From NCBI GenBank assembly GCA_963932145.1, contig OZ010603.1, positions 87,884,489-87,948,488 on the forward strand: a stretch of DNA of 64,000 nt. The letters are read 5' to 3'. Within the stretch, counting starts at the first letter, position 1; every line of letters starts with the position of its first letter. Below are positions 9,725 to 19,083 of this stretch, in pieces. The notes under the pieces are model-generated. The model searched no databases. It had not been told where the DNA came from and was given only the letters and a program-made list of their open reading frames with translations. The position numbers and the translations under genes were made by a program. Origin of the DNA: Acanthosepion lycidas (Eukaryota > Mollusca > Cephalopoda > Sepiida > Sepiidae).

Positions 9725-11185
9725 TTATTCTACATCTCCTTCCCCCCCATCGCGTGTCGGTAGTGGCCTTTGGGGAGGGATGAGTTCCTTTAAACCTGGC
9801 TGGTTGTGTGGAAGTAGTCTGGACAATGCCCGAGGGGGTTTTGTCCGTGTTATTGTAGACGGCTGAGCAGTGTTTGATGTTATTCCAGCGTCGAATGTTT
9901 GTGGCACTGGTGTAGGGGTATCGGGTAAGGCACTAGGTCTTGGAACTGGGATTGTTGGTGTATCCAGTTTCCTGAGAAATCGGCGATTTCGTAAGGTAAT
10001 TCTACCTGATCCGTCAATTCTGATACGGTATTGGTGGTTGGGGAGGGTTTCAATGACCTGACCTGTTGTGTCCCATCGGCGGGTTGTTGGTCGTTGTAGT
10101 GCCACTATTTGTCCTTTTTGAAGGGGATTTAAGGTGTGTGCTGTTCTGTTGTATTGCTCTATGAGACGAGCGTTCCGCCGGGACAGACTTAACTCGCGAT
10201 TTTGGGCTGCGGTTATCCAATTCGCGTGTGGCTTATAGAGTGTGGGGTGGGATGGTATGTAGTCACGTAGTCGGCGGTGGAGTAGTAGTTGAGCAGGGGA
10301 TAGCCCAATGTTTTGAATGGGCGTATTCCTGTATTGGAGGATGGCTCTTGCTGCACGGTTATTGTCCAATGATCCTTGTGCTCCTGTGTTGCCATTTACG
10401 ATTCTCTTGGCCGTTTTGACAGCGAGCTCTGCACGACCATTGGATTGTGGGTAACCAGCAGATGATAACCCGTGTTTAACAGCCCAGTCTTTTAAAAATT
10501 GCTTGAATGGAAGAGATGTGAAGGGTGGCCCACCATCACTGCTGAGTTCCTCAGGAGCGCCGTAGGTTTGAAATATGTCTCGGCAAATCGAAATAATTCT
10601 TGAGGCAGTTGCTTCTCCGTGGCTCAAGTGGTATAGATTCAGCCAGCCTGTTAACCTGTCAGCGCATGCTAAGTAACCATGGTTCCCAACATGGAAGATG
10701 TCCATGACGATTTGCTGAAATGGCCAATCAGGAGATGGTGTCAGATTGATTGGCTCTTTTGGTTGACTCGGGGCATTTTTTGAGCAAAACGTACAACCTG
10801 CTCTAATGTTACGAATTGAAGCATTCATCCCGGGCCAATAAACAGATTCATTGGCACGTGCCTTCATGCCAACTTCACCTTGGTGTGCAGAATGTAGGCT
10901 ATGTAATACTTTTGCGCGTTGTGAGGTGGGGATAACAATTCTTTGATCTAAGAGCACTAATCCGTCGTCAACACTTAGGCGGTGCCTCACTTCCCAGTAT
11001 TCACGGATTTCAGGTGCAGTGAGGATGCGCGTCCTTTGGAATCCATTTTGTATTACTTCAATTAATTTTTTGTACTGAGGGTCGCTGTGTCCCGCCGCAC
11101 GGATAACGTTTGGTGAGATGAGCTCCAGGTTGTCGTTTGCACCGAATGTTGCTAATAGGGTTGTTGATTTGACCCAGTCATCCAT
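9725..11185 (-). CDS. Ty3/gypsy-type integrase, open C-terminal pol fragment (486 codons)
   Basis: An uninterrupted frame encodes the integrase end of a gypsy-type Pol. The zinc-binding part has H98, H101, C131 and C134 (SLHSAHQGEVG, YWPGM, CTFC). The catalytic core shows D162 (QQIVMDIFHV), D217 (LSSDGGPPF) and E253 (SNGRAELAVK), with exactly 35 residues between D217 and E253, the retroviral-type D,D-35-E triad. YRNTP (285-289) and a C-terminal module around 355-407 (GQIVALQR, YRIRIDGSGR) follow, then a proline-rich tail. In the family, integrase inserts the cDNA copy. Protease, reverse transcriptase and RNase H are missing: the frame runs upstream only to about 11220, where mariner-like sequence begins. 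The first methionine is therefore arbitrary. Lack of any stop or frameshift, among heavily decayed neighbours, suggests a recent arrival. Confidence 0.9.
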   Translation of the reverse strand: MDDWVKSTTLLATFGANDNLELISPNVIRAAGHSDPQYKKLIEVIQNGFQRTRILTAPEIREYWEVRHRLSVDDGLVLLDQRIVIPTSQRAKVLHSLHSAHQGEVGMKARANESVYWPGMNASIRNIRAGCTFCSKNAPSQPKEPINLTPSPDWPFQQIVMDIFHVGNHGYLACADRLTGWLNLYHLSHGEATASRIISICRDIFQTYGAPEELSSDGGPPFTSLPFKQFLKDWAVKHGLSSAGYPQSNGRAELAVKTAKRIVNGNTGAQGSLDNNRAARAILQYRNTPIQNIGLSPAQLLLHRRLRDYIPSHPTLYKPHANWITAAQNRELSLSRRNARLIEQYNRTAHTLNPLQKGQIVALQRPTTRRWDTTGQVIETLPNHQYRIRIDGSGRITLRNRRFLRKLDTPTIPVPRPSALPDTPTPVPQTFDAGITSNTAQPSTITRTKPPRALSRLLPHNQPGLKELIPPQRPLPTRDGGEGDVE

Positions 11186-11214
11186 GTTGTCAGACTCTAT
11201 GATGTCTGATTGAG

Positions 11215-11874
11215 AGGGTTCAGCAGTGAATACATTACTGCCATAATCTTTGCCTTCAGTTCATCGTTTGGTGTTACAAGGAATTTTGTTGGTCTCTTTC
11301 TTATCTGCGCCCCACACATAATAATCAAGAGGTTGCAGTTTGGGGAGTTAGGTAACCTGATGTAAGGGATGTTCTAGTATCAGAAATTGTCTAACAACCA
11401 TGATTGGGTTCTCCTGTTTGTGTGGCATGGTGGAGAGTTCTGTTGCACGACATAGGGGCTTCCAGCAGCCCGCCTCTTGACATCAGGCAGCACAACCTCC
11501 TCAGGGCACTTGATGTAGACGTCCGCATTGTGTCTGGGGCCATGCGAGAAGATGAATAGTGGCATAACGTCGCCATAACTAGTGATCACTCCAAATTCCT
11601 TCTTAATCACTGTTAGACTAATGCAACTCTTTCCGAATTATCTGCACTGTCCTCGGATTGATACCCAAGTACTCTAAAATGTTCATGTTAGAGCTTCCGG
11701 GGCGAATACTAAGCAGTACAGCATGTCGTTTCCAAATTTCTAGTGAATTTCCTCATAGTGCAATTTTTCTCAGAGACTATATATACTCTGCAACCAACAA
11801 AATCAAAAACAAACAACGCGCATGCGCGAAATTAAAACTACAAAATGGCGACAATTTAATCATCGGACCCTGTA
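11215..11874 (-). pseudogene. Mariner/maT-like transposase remnant (copy 2) with terminal inverted repeat
   Basis: The minus strand from 11610 encodes FGVITSYGDVMPLFIFSHG, YIKCPEEVVLPDV, SPYVVQQNSPPCHT and TQSWLLDNF. The family pattern at the third block is QQDSAPCHT, so the second catalytic aspartate has become asparagine. After a stop the remainder (PNSPNC, LIIMCGAQI, ELKAKIMAV) continues to about 11225, where the last catalytic aspartate block NSPDCNPLDYY is mutated. The terminal repeat and TA (11873-11874) close the element. It cannot be active. Confidence 0.8.
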
Positions 11875-12600
11875 CGTACTTGTCTTAGCGAATGAAGACT
11901 GGCTACAGTAAATGTCCAGTTCAGTGCTATAGATTTGCTTGTCAGTTGTCTGACCACAACCAGTTGGACACGTTCCCTAGAGGCCGATGCACCACGTATC
12001 TCTGTTCATAGGCGGGAGTAGTGGGGGTGCAAAGAGGATTTTTGGGGGGGCTCTCATCAATATATTTCTGAACATTCTCAATAGGAGGCCGTCTGAGTGG
12101 GCAAGTTTACAAGAGATATTTCTGCAAAGGTTGGTTTTATCAAAAAAATATCACCGTATCGATCACATTTCGCCGTGCCGCATGTACGTGGCATAATCTT
12201 AAGCGACTGAATGTCACCATGGATATATCGGGCTTCATATATTTGTACCCAATCGACACTTCTTTGGCATGATGCTTTCTCGCTCAGTAATAGCAATAGA
12301 ATTATAATTATAATTAGAAGAAGATTACGAAGAAGAAGAGGAAGACTGAGAAATGCAATAACCAAAAAGAGACTTAGAGCGAGAAGACAATGATGGCCTC
12401 AAAGAAAAGTGCGAAAAGCAACAAGAATTCAGGAAAAATAGTTTATGATGGAATTTGAAAAGTTAAAAAAAATGAGACTCAACAAATTAATAAATTGCGT
12501 TCTTATTTTGTCGCCGGAAGACTCGACTTATAAATTGAATATTTCCAGCAGAAATAATAGCAAGCAAATAAGAATTAAACTATTTAACTTTTAGCTAAAG
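11875..12600. other. Non-coding DNA, nothing recognised
   Basis: Contains a short G-run near 12040-12050 and an AAT/GAA-rich patch near 12295-12345. No gene or named repeat was found. Confidence 0.5.
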
Positions 12601-12647
12601 CCCTCTCTCTCTCTTTCTTTCTCTCTCTCTCTCTCTCTCTCTCTCGA
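12601..12647. repeat. (CT)n microsatellite
   Basis: Nearly pure CT run, interrupted by a few T insertions. Confidence 0.95.
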
Positions 12648-12649
12648 TG

Positions 12650-13690
12650 AGTATTGGCTTGGATCCTGTAAGGTCGCTGTTTTAGTATTCTAAATTAGCA
12701 ACGTTTCAAAGGAAAATGTCTAATTTGAATCTTGTAAAATCTGATTTACTGTTTATTTTTTATCTTATAAAAATTGATGAGATAGGTTTACATTACACAG
12801 CTGCATTATTTGTAGTCTCTGCTTCAATATGCTTTGCTGGGAAAATGAGGTTCATTGTCAGTGACGATACTTTTACCTAAAGCTTTCTCGAAGTGCACTG
12901 GATTGGATTCTGTAAGGTCGCTGTTTCATTATTTTAAATTAGCAACGTCTCAAGAGGAAATTGTAATAATTTTCAGTTTGAAGCTTCTAAAATCTTTTCT
13001 CGTAAAATTTACTGTTTTTTTTTGTTTGTTTTTTGTTTTTGTTTTTTTACACAGCTGCATTATTTATATTCTTGGCTTCAATTTGCTTTGCTTGGGAAGT
13101 GAGGTCCGTTATCTGTCACTGTACTTTTAGCTAAATTTCATACAAGTATAATAGATAACATTATACTTATATGGATTCTTTTTTATATATAAGCTGAAGA
13201 GAAAGATACTGTCGAAATATTGTTAAACATTGTTGAATTATTAGTACTATTATTAGTGGTAGTAGTAGTAGTAGTAATATTTTAGAGAGAGTCACAGCAA
13301 CAAGGTGTCGCTGGGGCATAAATATCTGAAGCTCAATATACGCAATCCACTTTGTGCATACCGAGTACATGCAGCACAGCCAAATATGACAATATTGGGA
13401 ACATGTTCTGATAACAGCACACCAGGTCCGTTATCCTCTAAGTTTTTACTATTTCAAATTAGCAACGTTTCAAACGGAAATCGTAATAATTTAAAATTTG
13501 AGTCTTGTAAAATCTGTTCTCGTAAAATTTACTGTCTCTTTTTTTCTCTTGTAAAACATGACTAGATATATTTACAGTAGACAGCTACATTATTTGTAGT
13601 CTCTGCTTCAATATGCTTTGCTAGGAAAGTGAGGTTCATTATCAGTAACTTCTTTTTAGCTAAATCTCTCTCGAAAAATCTTGATTCACG
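12650..13690. repeat. Imperfect tandem repeat of about 244 bp, three copies
   Basis: The block tctgtaaggtcgctgttt recurs 243-244 bp apart (12671 and 12914). The block aaattagcaacgt recurs at about 12692, 12936 and 13456. Each copy then has a run of matches: cttgtaaaatctg, ttactgttt, acagctgcattattt, tctctgcttcaatatgctttgct, aagtgaggttcatt and ttttagctaa. Between copies 2 and 3 (about 13140-13420) unrelated sequence with an (AGT)n run near 13257-13277 intervenes, as if inserted. A partial fourth copy may lie near 13700-13850. Confidence 0.8.
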
Positions 13691-14140
13691 TTCTATAAAG
13701 TCTTATGTATTTTGTTGATGTTATAAAGATTACCATTTCAATTCCAACCTCCGTTTTGGTTATTTCTCATTCAGGAACACTTTCTAGGTGAAAGACAGTA
13801 TTAATTTCAAATTTGAAGCTTGTAGAATATGTTCTTGTCAGCGTAATACTAATACGATGTAAAAAATAACAGAATATGTTAACAGTATTCCATGTGTGCT
13901 AGGTAGATGAGAAAGAACGTCACGTTGCTGGATTTCCATCTGTTCTGTGAGCTCTGCGATGTGAACATGTGAAGATTTCTGTATTTTGTCGGAAACAAAG
14001 GTTGTAGCGGTGTATTAAGTTAACTGACATAGACAATATTTAAATATTTGTACAGAGATTTACGCAACCATATCTGCGTTTGAATAAATCTAATAACAAA
14101 TATCCTTTACATTTTTGCCATTTTTGAGACAGCTTCATGA
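13691..14140. other. Non-coding DNA, decayed repeat edges
   Basis: Contains weak matches to the 244-bp unit (attaatttcaaatttgaagc, cttgtagaat) near 13800-13830. Otherwise nothing recognised. Confidence 0.4.
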
Positions 14141-14144
14141 TTCC

Positions 14145-14435
14145 ATCCTCCCAGAATTCAGCGCCCTTCCTTCCGCTGAACCGGTTTAAGTGGGTTTTAC
14201 AGGCTTCCAGAGAAATAGGCTACAAGGCCAGGTGAGTACGGTGTGTGTAGTAGCACATCACAGAAAAGCTGCACCAATTTCTGCCGGATCTTGAAAAAGG
14301 GCGCGATGTTTGGTGTCGTCATGACGGAAAAAGACGCCTCTTTCGATTGGCCAATTCCAGATGCTTTTCATACATTGCTGGCTTTAATCAGCCATATTGG
14401 AAACAGTACCTGTCTAACTTCAATGTCTGATTTTT
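14145..14435 (-). pseudogene. DD34D mariner transposase relic
   Basis: The minus strand translates LKPAMYEKHLELANR, matching the mariner pattern L-K-P-A-I-x-E-K-R-P-E-L-A-N-R that precedes the second catalytic aspartate. Further on it reads LHTPYSPGLVAYF, matching Y-S-P-D-L-A-P-S-D-Y-x-L-F. The third catalytic aspartate is glycine (codon at 14226-14228), and frames change between blocks. A dead copy. Terminal repeats were not found. Confidence 0.7.
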
Positions 14436-14487
14436 TGCTGGATATCGTAATGCATGATACCCTTACAATCCCACCAGTTACGAAGCA

Positions 14488-14550
14488 GCCTCTTAATATA
14501 AGGGCCGAGAGTTACTCAAGGTAGAGGGTTACTGAATGATGTTGTTTATA
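14488..14550. repeat. Short dispersed repeat shared with 2866-2925
   Basis: Second copy of the gagagttactcaaggtag block. See the entry at 2866. Confidence 0.5.
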
Positions 14551-14589
14551 GCGTATGAAAAAGAGGCAAGAAGTGTAGACTGTGAAGAC

Positions 14590-14860
14590 ATTTAGGACAC
14601 ACACACGAGACCCATAATTCATTAGTCGCAGAAGAGGTTTTCCTTGGCGAGACAGCATGCCGGGGCCCGACTCAATCTAGACTGGTTTTGAATTCAGAGA
14701 TTTTATTTTCCTTCTCCTAAACGCGTTGATGCCCAAGGCTATAGAACGCCCTCTATCCTACTGTTTATCCATAGCTGAAGAGGGAGAAATAGTTGGATGC
14801 ATATCTTTTCCAAGGCCATTAGTACGTTAGTGAATGGGATGAACTTAACTAAGACACAGC
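14590..14860 (-). mobile_element. SINE-like dispersed repeat B, copy 1
   Basis: Shares ordered blocks with 21620-21830: gagacagc, ttttgaattcagagatttt, gcccaaggctatagaacgcc, ctgtttatccatagctga, cttttccaaggccattag, acgttagtgaat. The tRNA-like head seen in the copy at 21600-21893 is missing here, so this copy is truncated. Confidence 0.6.
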
Positions 14861-14934
14861 TGCAAAACTCGGACAGAGTGCAACTTCCGCAGAATATTTC
14901 CAGTGACAGCCAACATACACTTGTGAAGCAATGG

Positions 14935-15870
14935 AATACTAAGCTTTATTCCGATTCTCTCAGGTTCTTTAGGTTCAGTGGTATATACTCCAACACCCGA
15001 ATTATAACCGCGACAACAGTGGCCTCACTGTCCCATCTTCCGGCAACTTCACTCAAGAGTTCGGTACAATTCTTATGTTCGTCCTGGGTTTGATAATAAA
15101 CTACATTTGGCAGCAAGGCCTCTAATCGCAGGAGGTTTTGAGAAGCGTGGAACCACCTCTTAATTGCTGTAGTTTCCAGGTCCACTCTGCGGTGGTAGCA
15201 TCTGTTAGGGTCTCAGCTATGGGCAAATAGTGGCCCCACACAAAAAACAAACACCTTGAAAATATAAAACTCCATTTTTATAGTAAAAATACCAGCAATA
15301 CATTTTTATATAAATAAGAACCAAGAATACATATTCATAATAAAATGACCAACAATATATTTTAATGTAAAATGACCAACAATACATTTTAGTAGAAATA
15401 CCAACAATACATTTTATAGTATATATACCAACAATACATTTTATAGAAAAATGACCAAACATATATTTTATCTGCATTTGAAGGCATACAATTCCGTTCA
15501 AAATATATTTACTTGAAGCCATAAAATTATGTTCAAATTTTTTAGATTTCGGCTTTAAATAACCCATAGAGTTTGATATGACAACCAACCAACCAACATG
15601 AAAAAACTCTTTCATGACATTAATCCATATAATATCCTACAATTTCTTAAATCAAACTATATTCCAAAATATAATTTCAACAAAACTGCAACATAAAACA
15701 CACATATCAACACCACTTGTAAATATGTCCACACAAATATGTATATGCACAAAAGCTATCATTTACCATGTATTCAATTGTGAAAGCAGAATAACATATC
15801 ATATTTTTATTACTTCAAAGCGACCAAGATAATTAAATTTTCAGCATTAAATGACCCATATCAAACAAAT
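14935..15870 (-). mobile_element. Dispersed repeat A, copy 2, containing a minisatellite
   Basis: Carries the blocks listed for 8546-9000 in the same order and orientation, with a longer 3' part. The minus-strand peptide MDLETTAIKRWFHASQNLLR parallels copy 1. A tandem minisatellite (15270-15480) expands the interval between cagctatgggcaaat and tttaaataacccata. The apparent 132-codon minus frame (15217-15615) is largely translation of that minisatellite. Confidence 0.6.
15270..15480. repeat. Degenerate minisatellite, period about 27 bp
   Basis: Seven or so tandem units around accaacaatacattttata, separated by gtaaaatg-like spacers. Confidence 0.85.
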
Positions 15871-16115
15871 GAATCAATAAACCCTAATTAAAAAAAAATA
15901 ATTCTTTACGTTGAAAATACTTCGAGAGTGTCCTAATAAAATTTTTACCAACTATAAAACATCAAAAATATTCTGTTATATTGCTAACCGTTCTTAAATG
16001 CATCCTTAAAGAATCGAACGTATATTTAACTACCGCTAACACAACTTGTATCTTTTATAGTCTTTGGAGGGGGAGACAACTGTGTTTGCTTTTCCCTACG
16101 ATGCATATATTGGAA
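15871..16115. other. AT-rich non-coding DNA
   Basis: Nothing recognised. Confidence 0.5.

Positions 16116-16174
<59 letters not shown>
16116..16174. repeat. (ATT)n microsatellite
   Basis: About 19 ATT triplets. The plus-strand isoleucine run is a repeat artefact. Confidence 0.97.
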
Positions 16175-17454
16175 CAAATCAGACTTCTGTTATCGCTGGC
16201 GAAAACAAGTCTGCACGAACTCGTTTTGATATTCTCGTAAGCCGTAGTACCAATCCCTTTTTTTTTTAATTATTTTATTTTATTTCTTTTATGGCAGGGT
16301 TAACAGCGTAGGAGCTCAAACAGACATGACTGTTATATGCACTATTCACTGCTCTACTGCCAATTATTTTTCTAATTCTTATTCCTTTCAGCTTCATTCT
16401 GCTGCTTGCTGACTGACCGCCATTTACAAGCTATCACTTTTCTATCTTTTATATCACCCTTTTTTCTTCTTTGGATCGATTGTACTCATCACGTTTTTCT
16501 TTATCTACTTGTCATTCATACGCTTTACATCAGCCATCCTGTACTCTTTTCTTTCTTTTTTTTTTCCTCGTTTAACTTTATTCTATATGCAGCTCTGTTT
16601 ATTATCAATTCTCTCGAAATATATTTCAATTTCACACTTTTCAAGCAACCCTTATGTATCAAGCAATCACACAAATCCTCGCGGCTCGCTTCTGTAATAT
16701 CCGTTGCTGCAACAACTGAACTGCACTCAGAACAGAACGATACCGTTCGAAATTTACTTCACTCAATTGCCTAGAACACAACCTGACCAACCGCAAAGGG
16801 TCAACAAATTCAGATCGATTTTCTTTCTTCACCATCGCTAAAAACACATGCCTCAACTACAAATTATTAGCCGGAAGGATACGAAAGAAAAGGTTACATA
16901 TGCCTCAAGAGCGTCTATTTGTCATCTTCGGCTCGTTGGGCAGGTGGGTGGCGAAATTCCAGCTTCCGCGACGCCAAATAGTACCGATTATAAATCTTCC
17001 TCCGCCGCTTATTGTTGAGAAATGGAAAAAAAAAATCAACAAATAAACGAAGAAGTAACAAATGCATCAGCCTGGCGCGCTTAATAATGTCCAGATGTTT
17101 GTACATCGTTCGTATTGCCTGTTGTCTGTTCGCAGAGGGTAAAAGATGAAGGCCGGGGTCAGTCTGGATGGAAAGGCTAAAGGAAAGACAGCGATGGAAA
17201 ACGAAGAGGAAGCGAGCAGCGATAAAAGCGCCATTGGTCAATAGCAGGACTTTCGTAAGATAATGGAAACGATTTAGATATTTTCGGGGCAATAACTGTA
17301 ACGTGGATACGACATTAGACACTTCGAGCCGCGTATGAATCTGTCTCTTTGCACATGCGCAGATAAATATTAAGTTTGAGGCTATCAAATTATTTTCCGT
17401 ACATGGTTTACAGTAGTGTGTCAACAAAGATTAACGAGTTCTAAAGCGAATGGT
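16175..17454. other. Unclassified DNA with a 170-codon minus-strand frame (16915-17427)
   Basis: This is the least repeat-like stretch of the left half. The minus frame at 16915-17427 has no low-complexity run beyond FFFPF and ends RKLEFRHPPAQRAEDDK. I recognise no domain, signal peptide or splice structure. It could be an exon, a decayed element or chance. Poly-T tracts lie at 16258-16267 and 16550-16565. Confidence 0.3.
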
Positions 17455-17545
17455 ATTCATACACACACACACGCACACACGCGCGTACATATTTATAGAT
17501 GCATCTGTGCATGTGTAAGTGTGTGTGTCTGTGCGCGTGTGTATA
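17455..17545. repeat. (CA)n then (GT)n simple repeats
   Basis: CA/CG-rich run near 17461-17486 and GT-rich run near 17516-17542, in inverted complement to one another. Confidence 0.85.
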
Positions 17546-17555
17546 AAATCTATCT

Positions 17556-17700
17556 TGTATAAATCGACTTCAGGATAATGTCTACACGAAATTGAAAAAT
17601 GGCAGTAGATTTTAGAAAATACTTAATACCTTCTCCGTAGAGCAATATATACTTAAAACTTGTCGTACCAAACCAGCCTGATAATTTTAAATTTAAAATA
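17556..17700 (+). repeat. Dispersed repeat C, copy 1
   Basis: The blocks ataaatcgacttcaggataa, gtctacacgaa, aatacttaataccttctccg match 18270-18345 (ataaatcaactacaggagaa, gtctaaaccgaa, aatacttcctccat) in the same orientation. Confidence 0.55.
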
Positions 17701-17788
17701 TTTTTTATTTTATTTTATGTAAAAAATGTGATCCCGACAGAGGTATAAGTAATTGACATCTGTAGAAATATACATGAATATATTATTT

Positions 17789-17790
<2 letters not shown>

Positions 17791-17866
<76 letters not shown>

Positions 17867-17896
17867 AATTTAAATATATATTTTACATATATATAT

Positions 17897-17942
<46 letters not shown>

Positions 17943-17971
17943 CTTTAAATATATATATATATATATATATG
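17791..17971. repeat. Long (TA)n block with short interruptions
   Basis: Three TA runs separated by AT-rich breaks. It ends exactly where the sequence shared with the hammerhead-bearing repeats begins. Confidence 0.97.
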
Positions 17972-18101
17972 TAATGATGTTATAACATATTTATGTTATA
18001 ATTTTTGAATAAATACTATTTGCTCTACTCTGCATTGAGCACTCTTTTAAGAAAAGTGTCTTTGATTATTGGAATTTTATTCCATCTACACCAATCCTAT
18101 A

Positions 18102-18102
<1 letters not shown>
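17972..18102 (+). repeat. Dispersed repeat D, 3' body (copy 1)
   Basis: Contains ttataacatatttatgttat, gctctactctgcattgagca, tcttttaagaa, attggaattttattcc and acaccaatcctatactta. The first part matches the sequence downstream of the hammerhead at 21143-21197, the middle matches 20085-20140, and the last part matches the inverted copy at 21020-21115. The 5' hammerhead is missing in this copy: (TA)n lies in its place. Confidence 0.7.
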
Positions 18103-18143
<41 letters not shown>

Positions 18144-18204
18144 CATACATACATACACACACAAACACATACACACGCACGCACACACACACACACGCAG
18201 ATAA

Positions 18205-18254
<50 letters not shown>
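18103..18254. repeat. (TA)n(CATA)n(CA)n(TA)n compound microsatellite
   Basis: Read directly. TA at 18103-18138, CATA/CA to about 18200, then TA to 18254. Confidence 0.97.
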
Positions 18255-18258
<4 letters not shown>

Positions 18259-18261
18259 AAA

Positions 18262-18395
18262 TTTCCTCTTGCATAAATCAACTACAGGAGAAAGTCTAAA
18301 CCGAATTCGACCAACTCCGGTAATGCTAAATACTTCCTCCATAAGCATTATCTTAATAATATGTAACAGCCACATCATGCGACCATGGTTTCACC

Positions 18396-18396
<1 letters not shown>
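18262..18396 (+). repeat. Dispersed repeat C, copy 2
   Basis: See 17556-17700. Its right edge carries, on the minus strand, the 3' half of a hammerhead (18381-18392: GAAACCATGGTC), broken off by the following (TA)n. Confidence 0.55.
18381..18392 (-). ncRNA. Hammerhead 3'-half (GAAA, stem III, cleavage triplet) abutting (TA)n
   Basis: The minus strand reads GAAACCATGGTC: GAAA, a palindromic ACCATGGT that could form stem III in a dimer, and C at the cleavage position. CUGANGA and stem II are absent because (TA)n starts 6 bases upstream. Confidence 0.35.
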
Positions 18397-18459
<63 letters not shown>

Positions 18460-18500
18460 ATGTGTGTGTGTGTCTTGTTTGTTTGTGTGTGTGTGTGTTT
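18397..18500. repeat. (TA)n(TG)n microsatellite
   Basis: TA run to about 18450, then TG-rich to 18500. Confidence 0.97.
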
Positions 18501-18705
18501 CAAAAAATAGAAATTTCAAGAAATAATTTCAAAGACATCAGTTAATCACTTTCGTTTATTAGACAGTGAATTATGTCAACTCGTAACTTCCATAGCTTTC
18601 CTGACTTTTTAGTTAAAATGCTGAATATTTATGACCCTCCCTGAACTTAAAACTTTGAAAAAAAAAAAATTTTTGCTCTTATTAAAAAATAAAAACCTTG
18701 CATTT

Positions 18706-18743
18706 GCCTTGATAAAGTCCCTCAGAGGGTGAAACGCGTCGGC
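18706..18743 (+). ncRNA. Hammerhead ribozyme-like motif, U3-A8 variant (weak stem I)
   Basis: TTGATAA (18709-18715) is followed by a 15-nt stem II region with CCC (18719-18721) facing GGG (18727-18729), then GAAA (18731-18734), the palindrome ACGCGT (18734-18739) and C18740 at the cleavage position. GCC (18706-18708) pairs with GGC (18741-18743) as stem I. The 15-nt distance from the first core box to GAAA is identical in the copies at 20013 and 21148. A short palindromic stem III is typical of hammerheads that act as dimers. Stem II has mismatches and stem I is short, so activity is uncertain. Confidence 0.5.
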
Positions 18744-18767
18744 TCAGATACGTTTTTCCTTTCTCTT

Positions 18768-18768
<1 letters not shown>

Positions 18769-18844
<76 letters not shown>
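18769..18844. repeat. (CA)n(TA)n microsatellite
   Basis: CA run 18769-18782, then TA to 18844. Confidence 0.97.
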
Positions 18845-18847
<3 letters not shown>

Positions 18848-18861
18848 CTTTAAAAAATAGG

Positions 18862-18948
18862 AGGTCAGATAAAATAAACGACCTTGGTTTCGAATTAGCA
18901 TGGTGTGGCCGTGAGGTCGAAACAAAGGTCGCGTATTCCATCTGACCT
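18862..18948. repeat. Double-armed inverted repeat containing two opposed hammerhead 3'-halves
   Basis: Outer arms AGGTCAGAT (18862-18870) and ATCTGACCT (18940-18948) are perfect complements. Inner arms CGACCTTGGTTTCGA (18879-18893) and TCGAAACAAAGGTCG (18917-18931) match at 14 of 15 positions. Each inner arm reads GAAAC...GGTC outward, which resembles the GAAA, stem III and cleavage triplet of a hammerhead on opposite strands. GGCC/GGTC next to the plus-strand GAAA can form a stem II, but no intact CUGANGA precedes it. Confidence 0.55.
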
Positions 18949-19010
18949 ATTTATAAAAGTTTAAAGATCTACATGTTATTTTTACTTTTATTCAACTCTG
19001 ACCATTTACC

Positions 19011-19015
<5 letters not shown>

Positions 19016-19081
<66 letters not shown>
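19016..19081. repeat. (TA)n microsatellite
   Basis: About 33 TA units. Confidence 0.98.

Positions 19082-19083
<2 letters not shown>

Larger units (their letters stand above)
9002..11874. mobile_element. Composite mobile element: mariner-like ends enclosing a gypsy fragment
   Basis: Inverted ends reading gTAcagggt...gataaatttt at 9002 and gTAcagggt...gattaaattg at 11874 (minus strand) enclose both mariner fragments and the gypsy integrase piece. TA dinucleotides flank both ends. Confidence 0.6.

Noticed and set aside
14946..15185. Small host gene of 79 codons
   Set aside because: The same peptide occurs in another repeat copy at 8640-8775, so it is transposon-derived.
15217..15615. 132-codon minus-strand protein
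   Set aside because: Mostly the 27-bp minisatellite in translation, inside repeat family A.
17570..17610. Another hammerhead (ggataatgtctacacgaaat)
   Set aside because: No convincing stem I or stem II, and the related copy at 18275 has GAAT instead of GAAA.
17753..18526. Tyr/Ile-rich open frames on both strands
   Set aside because: Direct translation of (TA)n and (CA)n microsatellites.
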